The translations under genes were made by a program, and so were the position numbers. DNA of 51,271 bases from Flavobacterium cellulosilyticum. Its GTDB lineage: Bacteria; Bacteroidota; Bacteroidia; Flavobacteriales; Flavobacteriaceae. The DNA is taken from contig NZ_SMFK01000021.1 in assembly GCF_004349355.1 (NCBI RefSeq), positions 1 through 51,271 on the forward strand. Reading direction: 5' to 3'. Position 1 is the stretch's first letter. Each line of letters starts with the position of its first letter. The notes under the pieces were generated by a model. That model was given only the letters and a program-made list of their open reading frames with translations. It had not been told where the DNA came from and did no database searches. Shown here piece by piece: positions 7,807 through 17,167 of the stretch.

Positions 7807-9222
7807 ATGGAAATAATTCATATAGCTGCAGAATGTTATCCGGCAGCAAAAGTGGGTGGTTTGGGAGATGTTCTTGGAGCTTTACCCAAGTATCAGAAAA
7901 AAGCAGGACAGTTTGTAAAAGTTATAATTCCTTGTTATAAAACGAAATTTATTCAAGAAAATAATTTTGAAAACATTTATGATGGATTATTAAAATTAGG
8001 AAACTTTAAATTTCCTTATACTATTTTAAAAGAAAAAACAGGTAAATTAGATTTTGAAATGTATTTGGTATCAATTCCAGAATTATTTGATAGAAAAGAA
8101 GTTTATGGATATGAAGATGATATCGAACGCTTTTTATCTTTTCAAATTGCTACTTTGGATTGGATTAATTCATGCGAAAAAATCCCTGATGTTATAAATT
8201 GTCATGATCATCATACAGGTTTGATTCCTTTTATGATGTTATATGCCAATAAATATGAGAAATTGCGAAATGTACCAACAGTAATTACAATTCACAATTC
8301 AATTTATCAAGGGAAATTTGGATTTGATAAATTGTATTATTTACCTGAATTTGAATTAACAAAAGTAACAGTTTTACAATGGAATAACAAGATTAATTCA
8401 TTGGCAACCGCCATAAAATGCGCTTCAGCAGTGACAACGGTTTCGCCTAATTATCTGAATGAAATTAATAATTTTGCCTACGGTTTAGAATCGTTATTTA
8501 ACCTTGTTAGACATAAGTCCACAGGGATTTTGAACGGAATTGATATGGAAGTTTGGAATCCAGCCGAAGATGAATTGATTGAAAGGAATTATTCGATTAA
8601 AGATATTCTAAATGGAAAACAAGAAAATAAAGAAAAGTTATGTAGTCAATTTGATTTAGATCCTACAAAACCACTTTTTAGTTTCATCGGAAGATTGTTA
8701 GAAGAAAAAGGGGCCGATTTATTACCACATGCAGCTGCATTAGCTTTATCGGAACATTATAAAGAAATAAATATATTAGTTTTAGGTTCTGGAAACATTG
8801 AAATTGAAAATCAATTGAGTCATTTATTGACTGGTTTTAAGGGGAATTATAATGTGTTTATAGGCTATAATGAAAATTTAGCTCATTTAATTTATGCAGG
8901 TTCTGATTTTTTATTAATGCCATCAAGAGTGGAACCTTGTGGTTTGAACCAAATGTATTCATTACGATATGGAACAATTCCAATTGTTAGAAGAACTGGT
9001 GGTTTAAAAGATACGGTAATTGATTTTGGAGATGATGGAAATGGAATATGCCACGATCAAGCTTCGATTGCTGATATTTGTTATTCAATTCAAAGAGCAG
9101 TGAAATTATTTCAGGACAAAAAAAGCTTTAATAAAATTAGAAAATCAGGAATGAAAATAGATCATTCTTGGGAAAATGTTTGCCAAGAATATATAGAAAT
9201 GTACAATTTAATACATAAATAA
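7807..9222 (+). CDS. glgA: Glycogen synthase (ADP-glucose, GT5)
   Basis: The 471-aa enzyme transfers glucose from ADP-glucose to the non-reducing end of an alpha-1,4-glucan. The N-terminal starch-synthase domain has the ADP-binding K-x-G-G-L loop at residues 15-19 (AKVGGLGD). Acceptor-side NCHDHHTGLIP lies at about 135-145. The C-terminal GT-B lobe has SFIGRLLEEKGADLL near 294 and the EPCGLNQMYSLRYGT motif at about 377, with the conserved Glu. It belongs to GT5 (GlgA) and not GT4 (the mycobacterial GlgM type). It is the first gene of the glgA-glgC-glgE-glgB run and the glgC ATG starts 2 bp after its stop, indicating translational coupling. Confidence 0.95.
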   Translation: MEIIHIAAECYPAAKVGGLGDVLGALPKYQKKAGQFVKVIIPCYKTKFIQENNFENIYDGLLKLGNFKFPYTILKEKTGKLDFEMYLVSIPELFDRKEVYGYEDDIERFLSFQIATLDWINSCEKIPDVINCHDHHTGLIPFMMLYANKYEKLRNVPTVITIHNSIYQGKFGFDKLYYLPEFELTKVTVLQWNNKINSLATAIKCASAVTTVSPNYLNEINNFAYGLESLFNLVRHKSTGILNGIDMEVWNPAEDELIERNYSIKDILNGKQENKEKLCSQFDLDPTKPLFSFIGRLLEEKGADLLPHAAALALSEHYKEINILVLGSGNIEIENQLSHLLTGFKGNYNVFIGYNENLAHLIYAGSDFLLMPSRVEPCGLNQMYSLRYGTIPIVRRTGGLKDTVIDFGDDGNGICHDQASIADICYSIQRAVKLFQDKKSFNKIRKSGMKIDHSWENVCQEYIEMYNLIHK

Positions 9223-9224
9223 AA

Positions 9225-10505
9225 ATGAAAACGAAAAGGAAAAATGTTATCGCAATTATTCTAGGTGGTGGACAAGGATCAAGATTGTCTCCTTTAACTG
9301 AGTCACGTTCAAAACCAGCTGTGCCTATTGCTGGAAAGTATAGGTTAGTTGATATTCCAATCTCAAACTGTATGAATTCCGATATTTATAGGATTTTCGT
9401 TTTAACCCAATTCAATTCGGCCTCCTTAAATGCGCACATTAAAAACACCTACCATTTTAGTATTTTTAGTCACGCTTTTGTTGATATTCTTGCAGCAGAA
9501 CAAACTCCTGATAATGCAGGTTGGTTTCAAGGAACTGCTGATGCGGTTAGACAATGTATGCCTCATTTTTTAAACCATGATTTTGATTATGCCATGATAC
9601 TCTCTGGAGATCAACTGTATCAAATGGATTTGAATGAAATGATTGAGGCTCATATAGAAAAGCAAGCCGATATTTCTATTGCAACTCTTCCAGTTAATGC
9701 CAAAGATGCAACAGATTTTGGTATTTTGAAAACAGCTGAAGATGGATCCATAGCATCATTTATTGAAAAACCAGCAAAAGAACTTTTGCCAGATTGGAAA
9801 TCGGATGTTAGCGAAGAGATGAAAAGCCATGGAAAAGAATATTTAGCATCAATGGGAATTTATATTTTCAATAAACAATTTTTAGTTGATGTTATGTCAG
9901 ATAATTCAACCAAAGATTTTGGAAAAGAAATTATTCCACAAGCAGTTGGAAATAAAAAAATTGTTAGTTTTCAATATGAAGGTTATTGGACTGATATAGG
10001 TAATATAGATTCCTTTTTTGAAGCAAATATTGGATTGACAGATGATGTTCCTCAATTCAACTTATTTGATAATGAAAATAAGATCTATACAAGACCAAGA
10101 CTTTTGCCTCCTACAAAATTTAAAAAAACCAATATTGATCGTTCGTTAGTTTCAGATGGTTGTATTGTAAATGCAAAAGAAATTGTACGTTCTGTTATTG
10201 GGAATCGTTCTAGAATTGGTGATGAAACAATTATTCAAAATAGTTATGTTATGGGTAATGATTTTTATCAAAATATTGATGATATGAATGAAGATATTAA
10301 AAATAACAAACAGTTAGTAGGAATTGGAGAAAGATGTTTTATAAACAATGCAATTATAGATAAAAATTGTAGAATTGGAAACGATGTATTTATAAGTGGA
10401 GGAAAACATTTAGAAAATATTTCAAATCATTTGTATACCATTAAAGAAGGAATTGTAGTTGTCAAAAAAGGATCGGTTTTACCAGATGGCTATATTATCA
10501 AGTAA
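9225..10505 (+). CDS. glgC: Glucose-1-phosphate adenylyltransferase (ADP-glucose pyrophosphorylase)
   Basis: The 426-aa enzyme makes ADP-glucose from glucose-1-phosphate and ATP, the committed step of bacterial glycogen synthesis. The nucleotidyltransferase domain has GGGQGSRLSPLT at about 14-25, KPAVPIAGKYRLVDIPISNC at 30-49, WFQGTADAVRQ near 101 and LSGDQLYQMD near 127. The substrate loop FIEKPAKE lies near 180. The C-terminus (from about 300) is a left-handed beta-helix of hexapeptide type (IGNRSRIGDETIIQNSYV, IDKNCRIGND). The family is allosterically regulated; effectors cannot be read here. It is tightly spaced after glgA and 46 bp before glgE. Confidence 0.96.
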   Translation: MKTKRKNVIAIILGGGQGSRLSPLTESRSKPAVPIAGKYRLVDIPISNCMNSDIYRIFVLTQFNSASLNAHIKNTYHFSIFSHAFVDILAAEQTPDNAGWFQGTADAVRQCMPHFLNHDFDYAMILSGDQLYQMDLNEMIEAHIEKQADISIATLPVNAKDATDFGILKTAEDGSIASFIEKPAKELLPDWKSDVSEEMKSHGKEYLASMGIYIFNKQFLVDVMSDNSTKDFGKEIIPQAVGNKKIVSFQYEGYWTDIGNIDSFFEANIGLTDDVPQFNLFDNENKIYTRPRLLPPTKFKKTNIDRSLVSDGCIVNAKEIVRSVIGNRSRIGDETIIQNSYVMGNDFYQNIDDMNEDIKNNKQLVGIGERCFINNAIIDKNCRIGNDVFISGGKHLENISNHLYTIKEGIVVVKKGSVLPDGYIIK

Positions 10506-10551
10506 TTACAAAAAGTTTTTATTTATATTTATTGAATTTTAATATTGAAAA

Positions 10552-12486
10552 ATGCAGAATCAAACCCGAATTGTTATTGAAAATATTAAACCTCAAATTG
10601 ATGGAGGTGTAAATTGTATTAAAAGAGTTGTTGGACAAGGTGTAATTGTAACGGCAGATGTATTTTCTGACGGTCATGATGTAATATCTTGTTGTGTAAA
10701 ATACAAAAACGAATCAGATGATTACTGGCAAGAAGCTAGATTAAAAACAAGTGGAAACGATGAATGGATTGCAGAATTCGTAGTCGAAAAACAAGGTTAT
10801 TACAGCTATTTTGTAGAAGGATGGGTTGATTATGCTTTGAATTGGCAGCATGGAATTGAAAGAAAAATTCAGGATAATCAACATGTGAATTCAGAATTAT
10901 TAGAAGGTATCGAGTTTGTTAATGCAGTGCTGGAATTTGCCAATCATTCAGAGAAAGAGTTACTTGATAAAGCTGCTTATTTTTTTGCTAATCAGTCCGA
11001 TTATGATCAAGCTATTCATATAGCAATGTCATCTGAATTGCATCAGATTTTTAAAAAATATCCAATTCGTTTTCTCGAAAATAGATCATCAGAATTAAAG
11101 GTTTATGTAGATAGAAAAAAAGCATTATTTAGCACATGGTACGAATTTTTTCCTCGATCGGCTTCAAATGAAGAAGGAAAACACGGAACCTTTAACGATT
11201 GTGAACGATTGTTGCCAAGAGTTGCTTCGATGGGTTTTGATACTTTATATTTTCCACCCATTCATCCAATTGGAGAAGTTAATAGAAAAGGTAAAAATAA
11301 TGCTACCAATGCTCAACATGGTGATGTTGGTTCGCCATGGGGCATTGGCTCGCAATATGGAGGTCATAAATCGATACATCCACAATTAGGAAGTATTGAT
11401 GATTTTAAATCTCTCGTTACCAAAGCAAAGGAATTAGGAATTGAAGTGGCAATGGATTATGCCTTGCAAGCTGCTCCTGATCATCCTTATGTAAAAGATT
11501 TTCCACAATGGTTCAAATGGCGTCCTGATGGAACAGTTCAATATGCTGAAAATCCACCAAAAAAATACCAAGACATTTTGCCAATTCATTATGAAAGTGG
11601 TGATTGGAAGAACTTATGGAAAGAATTACTTGATGTAGCCTTATTCTGGATCGAAGAATGTGATATCAAAATTTATAGAGTGGACAATCCACATACAAAA
11701 CCATTCTATTTTTGGGGTTGGTTAATTGGCGAAATCAAGAAAAAACATCCAGATGTGTTGTTTTTAGCTGAAGCTTTTACTCGTCCAAAAATCATGAATG
11801 AGTTGGCAAAACAAGGTTTTAGCCAGTCATATACTTATTTTACTTGGAGAAATTCTAAAAAAGAATTGACTACATACGTTGAAGAATTAACACAATCGGA
11901 GCAAAAAGAATTTTACAGACCTAATTTTTGGCCTAATACACCTGATATCAACCCATTTGCTTTACAACGAGGAAATGAATCGGTACATTTACAGAAATAT
12001 TTCTTGGCAGCCACCTTAAGTTCAAGTGTTGGAATTTATGGGCCAGTTTTCGAATATATGATTTCTACTCCATTGGCAGCCGGAAAAGAAGAGTATTTGG
12101 ATTCAGAAAAATATGAAGTTATTAAATGGGATTGGGAAAAACGAAATGTAATCACGACTTTAATTTCTCGTATTAATACAATTAGAAAAGAGCAAGAATC
12201 GTTGCAACAAACTAATAATATTAAGTTTTGTGATACTAATAATGATCAAGTTATGGCCTACTACAAATTTAATGATGATAGACATAACGAAACCTTAATG
12301 GTTGCAAGTCTTGATTCGCAAAATACAAGTAGGGGCATGGTTCGACTTCCAATAGAATTATTAGGAAAATTACCAATTCAATTGACTGATTTAATTACCG
12401 GAAATAGTTATGTATGGGAGAATGAATGGAATTTTGTAGAGTTATCTGCTCAACTTCCTTTTCATCTGTTTAAAATTAACTCTTAA
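10552..12486 (+). CDS. glgE: Alpha-1,4-glucan:maltose-1-phosphate maltosyltransferase (GlgE, GH13_3)
   Basis: The 644-aa enzyme extends alpha-1,4-glucans by maltosyl units from alpha-maltose-1-phosphate. An N-terminal beta-sandwich (about 10-110) precedes a helical insert and the GH13 barrel from about 190 (FSTWYEFFPRSA). GlgE-specific signatures are GFDTLYFPPIHPIGEVNRKG near 225-244, SPWGIGSQYGGHKSIHPQLG near 262-281, the nucleophile Asp at about 379 in IYRVDNPHTKPF, and the acid/base Glu near 407 in LAEAFTRP. TYFTWRNS and FWPNTPDINP follow. It is close to the usual length of about 650-700 aa. It lies in the glg operon between glgC and glgB. The expected suppliers of maltose-1-phosphate (TreS and Pep2, or GlgM) are not in the window. 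Confidence 0.93.
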   Translation: MQNQTRIVIENIKPQIDGGVNCIKRVVGQGVIVTADVFSDGHDVISCCVKYKNESDDYWQEARLKTSGNDEWIAEFVVEKQGYYSYFVEGWVDYALNWQHGIERKIQDNQHVNSELLEGIEFVNAVLEFANHSEKELLDKAAYFFANQSDYDQAIHIAMSSELHQIFKKYPIRFLENRSSELKVYVDRKKALFSTWYEFFPRSASNEEGKHGTFNDCERLLPRVASMGFDTLYFPPIHPIGEVNRKGKNNATNAQHGDVGSPWGIGSQYGGHKSIHPQLGSIDDFKSLVTKAKELGIEVAMDYALQAAPDHPYVKDFPQWFKWRPDGTVQYAENPPKKYQDILPIHYESGDWKNLWKELLDVALFWIEECDIKIYRVDNPHTKPFYFWGWLIGEIKKKHPDVLFLAEAFTRPKIMNELAKQGFSQSYTYFTWRNSKKELTTYVEELTQSEQKEFYRPNFWPNTPDINPFALQRGNESVHLQKYFLAATLSSSVGIYGPVFEYMISTPLAAGKEEYLDSEKYEVIKWDWEKRNVITTLISRINTIRKEQESLQQTNNIKFCDTNNDQVMAYYKFNDDRHNETLMVASLDSQNTSRGMVRLPIELLGKLPIQLTDLITGNSYVWENEWNFVELSAQLPFHLFKINS

Positions 12487-12548
12487 ATAGATTTTACGAG
12501 AATACATTTCAAAATATTAATAAAAATATTGCATTTCATTATTTATGT

Positions 12549-14480
12549 ATGCAAACCCAAAACAAAATAAAAATGAACAACAATGTACAAGCTTATTCAC
12601 TTTTAACCGATTTCGATATCGATTTATTCAAGGCAGGAAAACATTTCAGATTATATGAAAAACTAGGTGCACATCTAATCGAAGTAGATGGTGTAAAAGG
12701 TGTTTACTTTGCTGTTTGGGCACCATCAGCTAGATCGGTTTCTGTTGTTGGAGATTTTAATTATTGGATTCAAGGCGATCATCAATTAAATGTACGTTGG
12801 GATTCATCAGGAATTTGGGAAGGATTTATCCCAGGAATTGATAAAGGAACAACATATAAATATAAGATTCAATCTAACAATGAAGGTTTGATTACTGAAA
12901 AATCGGATCCATTTGCTTTATATTGTGAACATCCGCCTCATACCGCTTCTGTTGTTTGGGACTTAGATTATAAGTGGAAAGATAAAAAATGGATGGATAC
13001 GCGTAAAGACCATAATGGTTTAGACAAACCCTATTCCGTTTATGAAGTACATCTAGGTTCTTGGAAACGTAATGCCGAAGGGAATTTTTTGACCTATTTG
13101 GAATTTGCTGAAGATTTGGTTAATTATGTGAAAGAAACTGGATTTACCCATATTGAGTTTATGCCCATAATGGAATTTCCGTATGACCCATCATGGGGGT
13201 ATCAGCTGGTAGGTTATTTTGCGCCAACTTCTCGTTTTGGAAAACCACAGGATTTTATGGTTTTAGTCGATAAATTACATCAAGCTGGAATTGGGGTAAT
13301 ATTGGATTGGGTTCCATCCCATTTTCCTGAAGATGCGCATGGTCTAGGATTTTTTGATGGTTCTAATCTTTTTGAACATCCAGATCGTAGAAAAGGGTAT
13401 CATCCTGATTGGAAAAGTTTAGTTTTCAACTATGGACGTAACGAAGTACGTTCCTTTTTGATAAGTAATGCCATTTTTTGGTTGCAAAACTACCATGTTG
13501 ATGGGCTTAGAGTAGATGCTGTAGCGTCTATGTTATATTTAGATTATTCTAGAGAAGATGGTGAATGGGAGCCAAATATATATGGTGGCAGAGAAAATCT
13601 AGATACTATAAGTTTTTTAAAAGATTTTAATGAAGCTGTATATTCTAATTTCGAAGGAGTTCAGACTATTGCTGAGGAAAGTACTTCTTTCCCTATGGTA
13701 TCAAGACCGACCTTTGTTGGTGGATTAGGATTTGGAATGAAATGGATGATGGGCTGGATGCATGACACCTTAGAATATTTCAAAAAAGACACAGTGTATA
13801 GAAAATACCATCAAAATGAATTGACTTTTTCTATGACCTATACTTTTTCTGAGAATTTTATGCTGCCACTTTCTCATGATGAAGTAGTATATGGAAAAAA
13901 ATCTATTGCAGGAAGAATGCCTGGTGATGAATGGCAAAAATTCGCGAATTTAAGACTGCTTTATGGTTATATGTTTACTCATCCTGGAACAAAATTATTG
14001 TTTATGGGAAGTGAATTTGGTCAGAGTTCCGAGTGGAATTTTGATGGAAGTCTAGATTGGCATTTATTGCAATATAACTATCATGAAGGCATCAAAAAAA
14101 CAATTACTGATTTGAATGCACTCTATAAAACACAGCCTGCATTACATGAAAAACAATTTAGTCCAGAAACTTTCGAATGGATAAATTATTCTGACCATCA
14201 AAATGCTGTTATGTCTTACATTCGAAAAGGCCACAGTCCTGAAGATAATTTGATTGTTATTTGTAATTTCACTCAAGTTACTCGTGAAAATTATCGAATT
14301 GGATTATATAAAAAAGGGGAGTTGATAGCTGTTTTTAATAGTGATGCTGAAATATATGGTGGTAGTGGAGTAGAAAACACTACAAAATTAAAAGTCGAAG
14401 CATCGCCTTATGATGGTAGAGAATATTCGATTGAATTAACATTACCTCCATTAAGTGTTACCGTATATAAATTTAAATAA
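12549..14480 (+). CDS. glgB: 1,4-alpha-glucan branching enzyme
   Basis: The 643-aa enzyme introduces alpha-1,6 branches into glycogen. A CBM48 domain (about 45-140; GVYFAVWAPSARSVSVVGDFN) precedes the GH13_9 barrel (about 165-520). Catalytic residues are visible as Asp323 in GLRVDAVASMLY, Glu376 in TIAEESTSFP, and the transition-state Asp in LPLSHDEVVYGK. The C-terminal beta-domain ends at SVTVYKFK. It is the short form with a single CBM48, common in Bacteroidota. Two in-frame Met codons (1 and 9) are possible starts; the first is used here. It is the last gene of the glg operon, 62 bp after glgE, and a hairpin terminator follows. Confidence 0.96.
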   Translation: MQTQNKIKMNNNVQAYSLLTDFDIDLFKAGKHFRLYEKLGAHLIEVDGVKGVYFAVWAPSARSVSVVGDFNYWIQGDHQLNVRWDSSGIWEGFIPGIDKGTTYKYKIQSNNEGLITEKSDPFALYCEHPPHTASVVWDLDYKWKDKKWMDTRKDHNGLDKPYSVYEVHLGSWKRNAEGNFLTYLEFAEDLVNYVKETGFTHIEFMPIMEFPYDPSWGYQLVGYFAPTSRFGKPQDFMVLVDKLHQAGIGVILDWVPSHFPEDAHGLGFFDGSNLFEHPDRRKGYHPDWKSLVFNYGRNEVRSFLISNAIFWLQNYHVDGLRVDAVASMLYLDYSREDGEWEPNIYGGRENLDTISFLKDFNEAVYSNFEGVQTIAEESTSFPMVSRPTFVGGLGFGMKWMMGWMHDTLEYFKKDTVYRKYHQNELTFSMTYTFSENFMLPLSHDEVVYGKKSIAGRMPGDEWQKFANLRLLYGYMFTHPGTKLLFMGSEFGQSSEWNFDGSLDWHLLQYNYHEGIKKTITDLNALYKTQPALHEKQFSPETFEWINYSDHQNAVMSYIRKGHSPEDNLIVICNFTQVTRENYRIGLYKKGELIAVFNSDAEIYGGSGVENTTKLKVEASPYDGREYSIELTLPPLSVTVYKFK

Positions 14481-14500
14481 TTAAATTTTTATTTTTTTTT

Positions 14501-14556
14501 AAACATCATTCTATGAATTTATTAATAATAATTCAAAGAATGGTGTTTTTTTTTAA
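14501..14556 (+). terminator. Terminator after glgB
   Basis: AAACATCATTCT pairs with AGAATGGTGTTT (one T-G pair) and is followed by a T run. The loop region itself can pair (TGAATT with AATTCA), giving a long hairpin. It separates the glg operon from the GH31 gene. Confidence 0.75.
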
Positions 14557-14597
14557 TAAAATTTATGAATATCATGACGTTTTAGGGGTAATCGTTA

Positions 14598-14626
14598 TTG
14601 TTATTTTATGGTTTAAAGTATTTTTG
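14598..14626 (+). promoter_or_regulatory. Bacteroidota-type promoter for the GH31 gene
   Basis: A -33 TTG at 14598-14600 and an exact -7 box TATTTTTG at 14619-14626 are separated by 18 bp, within the usual 17-23 bp. The box is 52 bp upstream of the GH31 ATG. With the preceding terminator, this indicates that the GH31 gene is transcribed separately from glgACEB. Confidence 0.75.
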
Positions 14627-14678
14627 TATTTTAGCCAAAATTAAAAGAGAGTAGTAAAAGTCAAAATATAAGTATAAT

Positions 14679-17078
14679 ATGATTACAAATACAGAGTTAG
14701 AATTCAAAGGGGATTTATATCCATCGAAAATTGTTTTGATGGAACAAGATGTTGATTCTGTGTTTTTTCATGCTGATAATAGTGTCATTTTAAAATTAAC
14801 AGTATTAAGAGACAGTATGATTCGTTTTCGATATACTGTAAAAGGATATTTTTCAAATGATTTTTCTTACGCTATAGATAAAAGTCATTCTCATGGATAT
14901 AATTTTCTTGAAGTAACAGAAGAAAATGATTATTACCAAGTAAAAACCAGTAAAGTAAAATGCAGAATTCAAAAAATTGATATGAGAGTTTCAATTTTTG
15001 ATTTGAATGACAAAGTGATATTAGAAGATGAATTAGGTTTTCATTGGGAGGAATGTTATGAACACGGTGGAAACATTGTTAAAATGAGTAAAACTTCAAA
15101 GGACGGTGAATGTTTTTATGGACTAGGTGATAAAGCGACACAATTGAATTTGAAAGGAAAAAGAGTAGAAAATTTTGCCACCGATCAATATGCTTTTAGC
15201 AAAGATCAAGAGCCATTATATAAAGTTGTTCCTTTTTATATAGGATTACAAAAAAAACAATCTTACGGTATTTTCTTTGATAATACTTTTAGAACTTATT
15301 TTGATTTTTGCCAAGAACGTAGAAATGTAACAAGTTTTTGGGCTGAAGGAGGAGAAATGAATTATTACTTCATTTATGGTCCACAAATGCAAGATGTAGT
15401 TACTACTTATACAGATTTAACAGGAAAACCAGAATTACCACCTCTTTGGGCCCTTGGATATCATCAGTGTAAATGGAGTTATTTTCCAGAAAGTAATGTA
15501 AAAGAAATTACAGCAAAATTTAGAGACTTGAAAATTCCTTGTGATGCCATCTATTTAGATATTGATTACATGGAAGGATTTCGTTGTTTTACTTGGAACA
15601 AAGAATATTTTCCAGATCCAAAAAGAATGGTTGCGGAATTAGCTGCTGACGGATTTAAAACCATAGTAATTATTGACCCTGGAATTAAAATTGACAAAGA
15701 ATATTCTGTATATAAAGAGGCATTAGAAAAAGATTATTTCTGTAAAAGAGCCGATGGACCTTATATGAAAGGCAAGGTTTGGCCTGGAGAATGTAACTTT
15801 CCTGATTATACTAATCCAGAAGTTAGAGAATGGTGGGCTGGATTATTCAAAGAATTAGTGTCTGAAATCGGTGTAAAAGGAGTATGGAATGATATGAATG
15901 AACCTGCAGTAATGGAAGTTCCTAATAAAACATTTCCAATGGATGTACGTCATGATTATGATGGGAATCCATGCAGTCATAGAAAGGCTCATAATATATA
16001 TGGTATGCAAATGGCTAGAGCGACTTACCATGGTGTAAAACGTTTTGCTTATCCAAAAAGACCTTTTGTAATAACAAGATCTGCTTATGCTGGTGCACAA
16101 CGTTATACTTCTTCTTGGACAGGCGACAATGTAGCTTCCTGGGAACATTTATGGATTGCGAATATCCAGGTTCAAAGAATGTGTATCTCTGGTATGGGAT
16201 TCACAGGTTCCGATATTGGTGGTTTTGCAGAACAACCTTCTGGAGAATTATACGCTCGCTGGATTCAATTGGGGGTATTTCATCCATTTTGTAGAACCCA
16301 TTCGTCGGGAGATCATGGAAATCAAGAACCATGGGCTTTTGATGAAGAAGTAATTGATATCACTCGAAAATTTGTAAACCTGCGGTATCAATTGTTACCT
16401 TATTTATATACCATGTTTTGGCAATATATTGAGGAAGGAATTCCTATGTTAAAGCCATTGGTTTATTTTGATCAAGAAGATATTCAAACACATTATAGAA
16501 ACGATGAGTTTATTTTTGGTAATCAAATATTAGTTTGCCCTATTCTTGAACCTAATTCATTGGGTAGAAGAATGTACATGCCTCGGGGACAATGGTACAA
16601 TTACTGGACTAGTGAATTAATTACAGGAGGAAAAGAATTATGGGTAGATACAAAATTCGACCAAATTCCAATGTTTATAAAAGCAGGAGCGATAATACCA
16701 AAGTATCCAGTTCAACAATATGTAGGAGAATTAGAATTTGATGAATTAGAATTGGACGTATACTATAAAGAAAGTAAGGAAAAATCCGTTGTATATGAAG
16801 ATGCACAAGACGGATATGATTACAAAAAAGGAAGGTTTAGTTTATTATCGTTCACAACTATAGGTAAAGGAAATGAATTTTATATTCAATTGTATAAAGA
16901 AGGTAAATATGATACTAACTATACTAAATTTAAAATAAATTTAATCGGATTGCCATTTAAAGTAAAAGAAATTAGAATTGATAACGAGAAAATTACTTAT
17001 GACAAAAGGATTTTTGATTCAAAAAATTATCTAATAATTGATAAAGAATTTACAGAATTAAATATTGTAGGTATCTAG
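14679..17078 (+). CDS. GH31 alpha-glucosidase
   Basis: A 799-aa family 31 glycoside hydrolase, most likely releasing glucose from the non-reducing end of alpha-glucans. The N-terminal beta-sandwich (about 10-235) ends with GLGDKATQLNLKG and a Trp-rich stretch. The barrel starts at PPLWALGYHQCKWSY (about 255). The nucleophile Asp405 is in GVWNDMNEPAV and the acid/base Asp483 in WTGDNVASW. FTGSDIGGF and RTHSSGDHGNQEPW are also family motifs. The C-terminal beta-domains run from about 630. No signal peptide is seen, so a cytoplasmic role in glycogen or maltodextrin turnover fits its position after glgB. Exact linkage specificity cannot be read from sequence. Confidence 0.93.
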   Translation: MITNTELEFKGDLYPSKIVLMEQDVDSVFFHADNSVILKLTVLRDSMIRFRYTVKGYFSNDFSYAIDKSHSHGYNFLEVTEENDYYQVKTSKVKCRIQKIDMRVSIFDLNDKVILEDELGFHWEECYEHGGNIVKMSKTSKDGECFYGLGDKATQLNLKGKRVENFATDQYAFSKDQEPLYKVVPFYIGLQKKQSYGIFFDNTFRTYFDFCQERRNVTSFWAEGGEMNYYFIYGPQMQDVVTTYTDLTGKPELPPLWALGYHQCKWSYFPESNVKEITAKFRDLKIPCDAIYLDIDYMEGFRCFTWNKEYFPDPKRMVAELAADGFKTIVIIDPGIKIDKEYSVYKEALEKDYFCKRADGPYMKGKVWPGECNFPDYTNPEVREWWAGLFKELVSEIGVKGVWNDMNEPAVMEVPNKTFPMDVRHDYDGNPCSHRKAHNIYGMQMARATYHGVKRFAYPKRPFVITRSAYAGAQRYTSSWTGDNVASWEHLWIANIQVQRMCISGMGFTGSDIGGFAEQPSGELYARWIQLGVFHPFCRTHSSGDHGNQEPWAFDEEVIDITRKFVNLRYQLLPYLYTMFWQYIEEGIPMLKPLVYFDQEDIQTHYRNDEFIFGNQILVCPILEPNSLGRRMYMPRGQWYNYWTSELITGGKELWVDTKFDQIPMFIKAGAIIPKYPVQQYVGELEFDELELDVYYKESKEKSVVYEDAQDGYDYKKGRFSLLSFTTIGKGNEFYIQLYKEGKYDTNYTKFKINLIGLPFKVKEIRIDNEKITYDKRIFDSKNYLIIDKEFTELNIVGI

Positions 17079-17167
17079 ATATAAAAATTATGATACTTTT
17101 TGATTTAATTTTATAAATTTAAGCTATTTAAAAGTTGTAATTTTATTGAAATTAAAAGATTATATAT

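Noticed and set aside
7807..9222. GlgA as a GlgM-type maltose-1-phosphate synthase
   Set aside because: The protein has GT5 starch-synthase motifs (KVGGL loop, EPCGLNQ), whereas known GlgM enzymes belong to GT4; a side activity cannot be excluded but is not shown by sequence.
15855..16148. A 97-codon minus-strand ORF inside the GH31 gene
   Set aside because: It overlaps the catalytic centre of the GH31 enzyme (WNDMNE to WTGDN) and has no recognisable features; it is a shadow frame.
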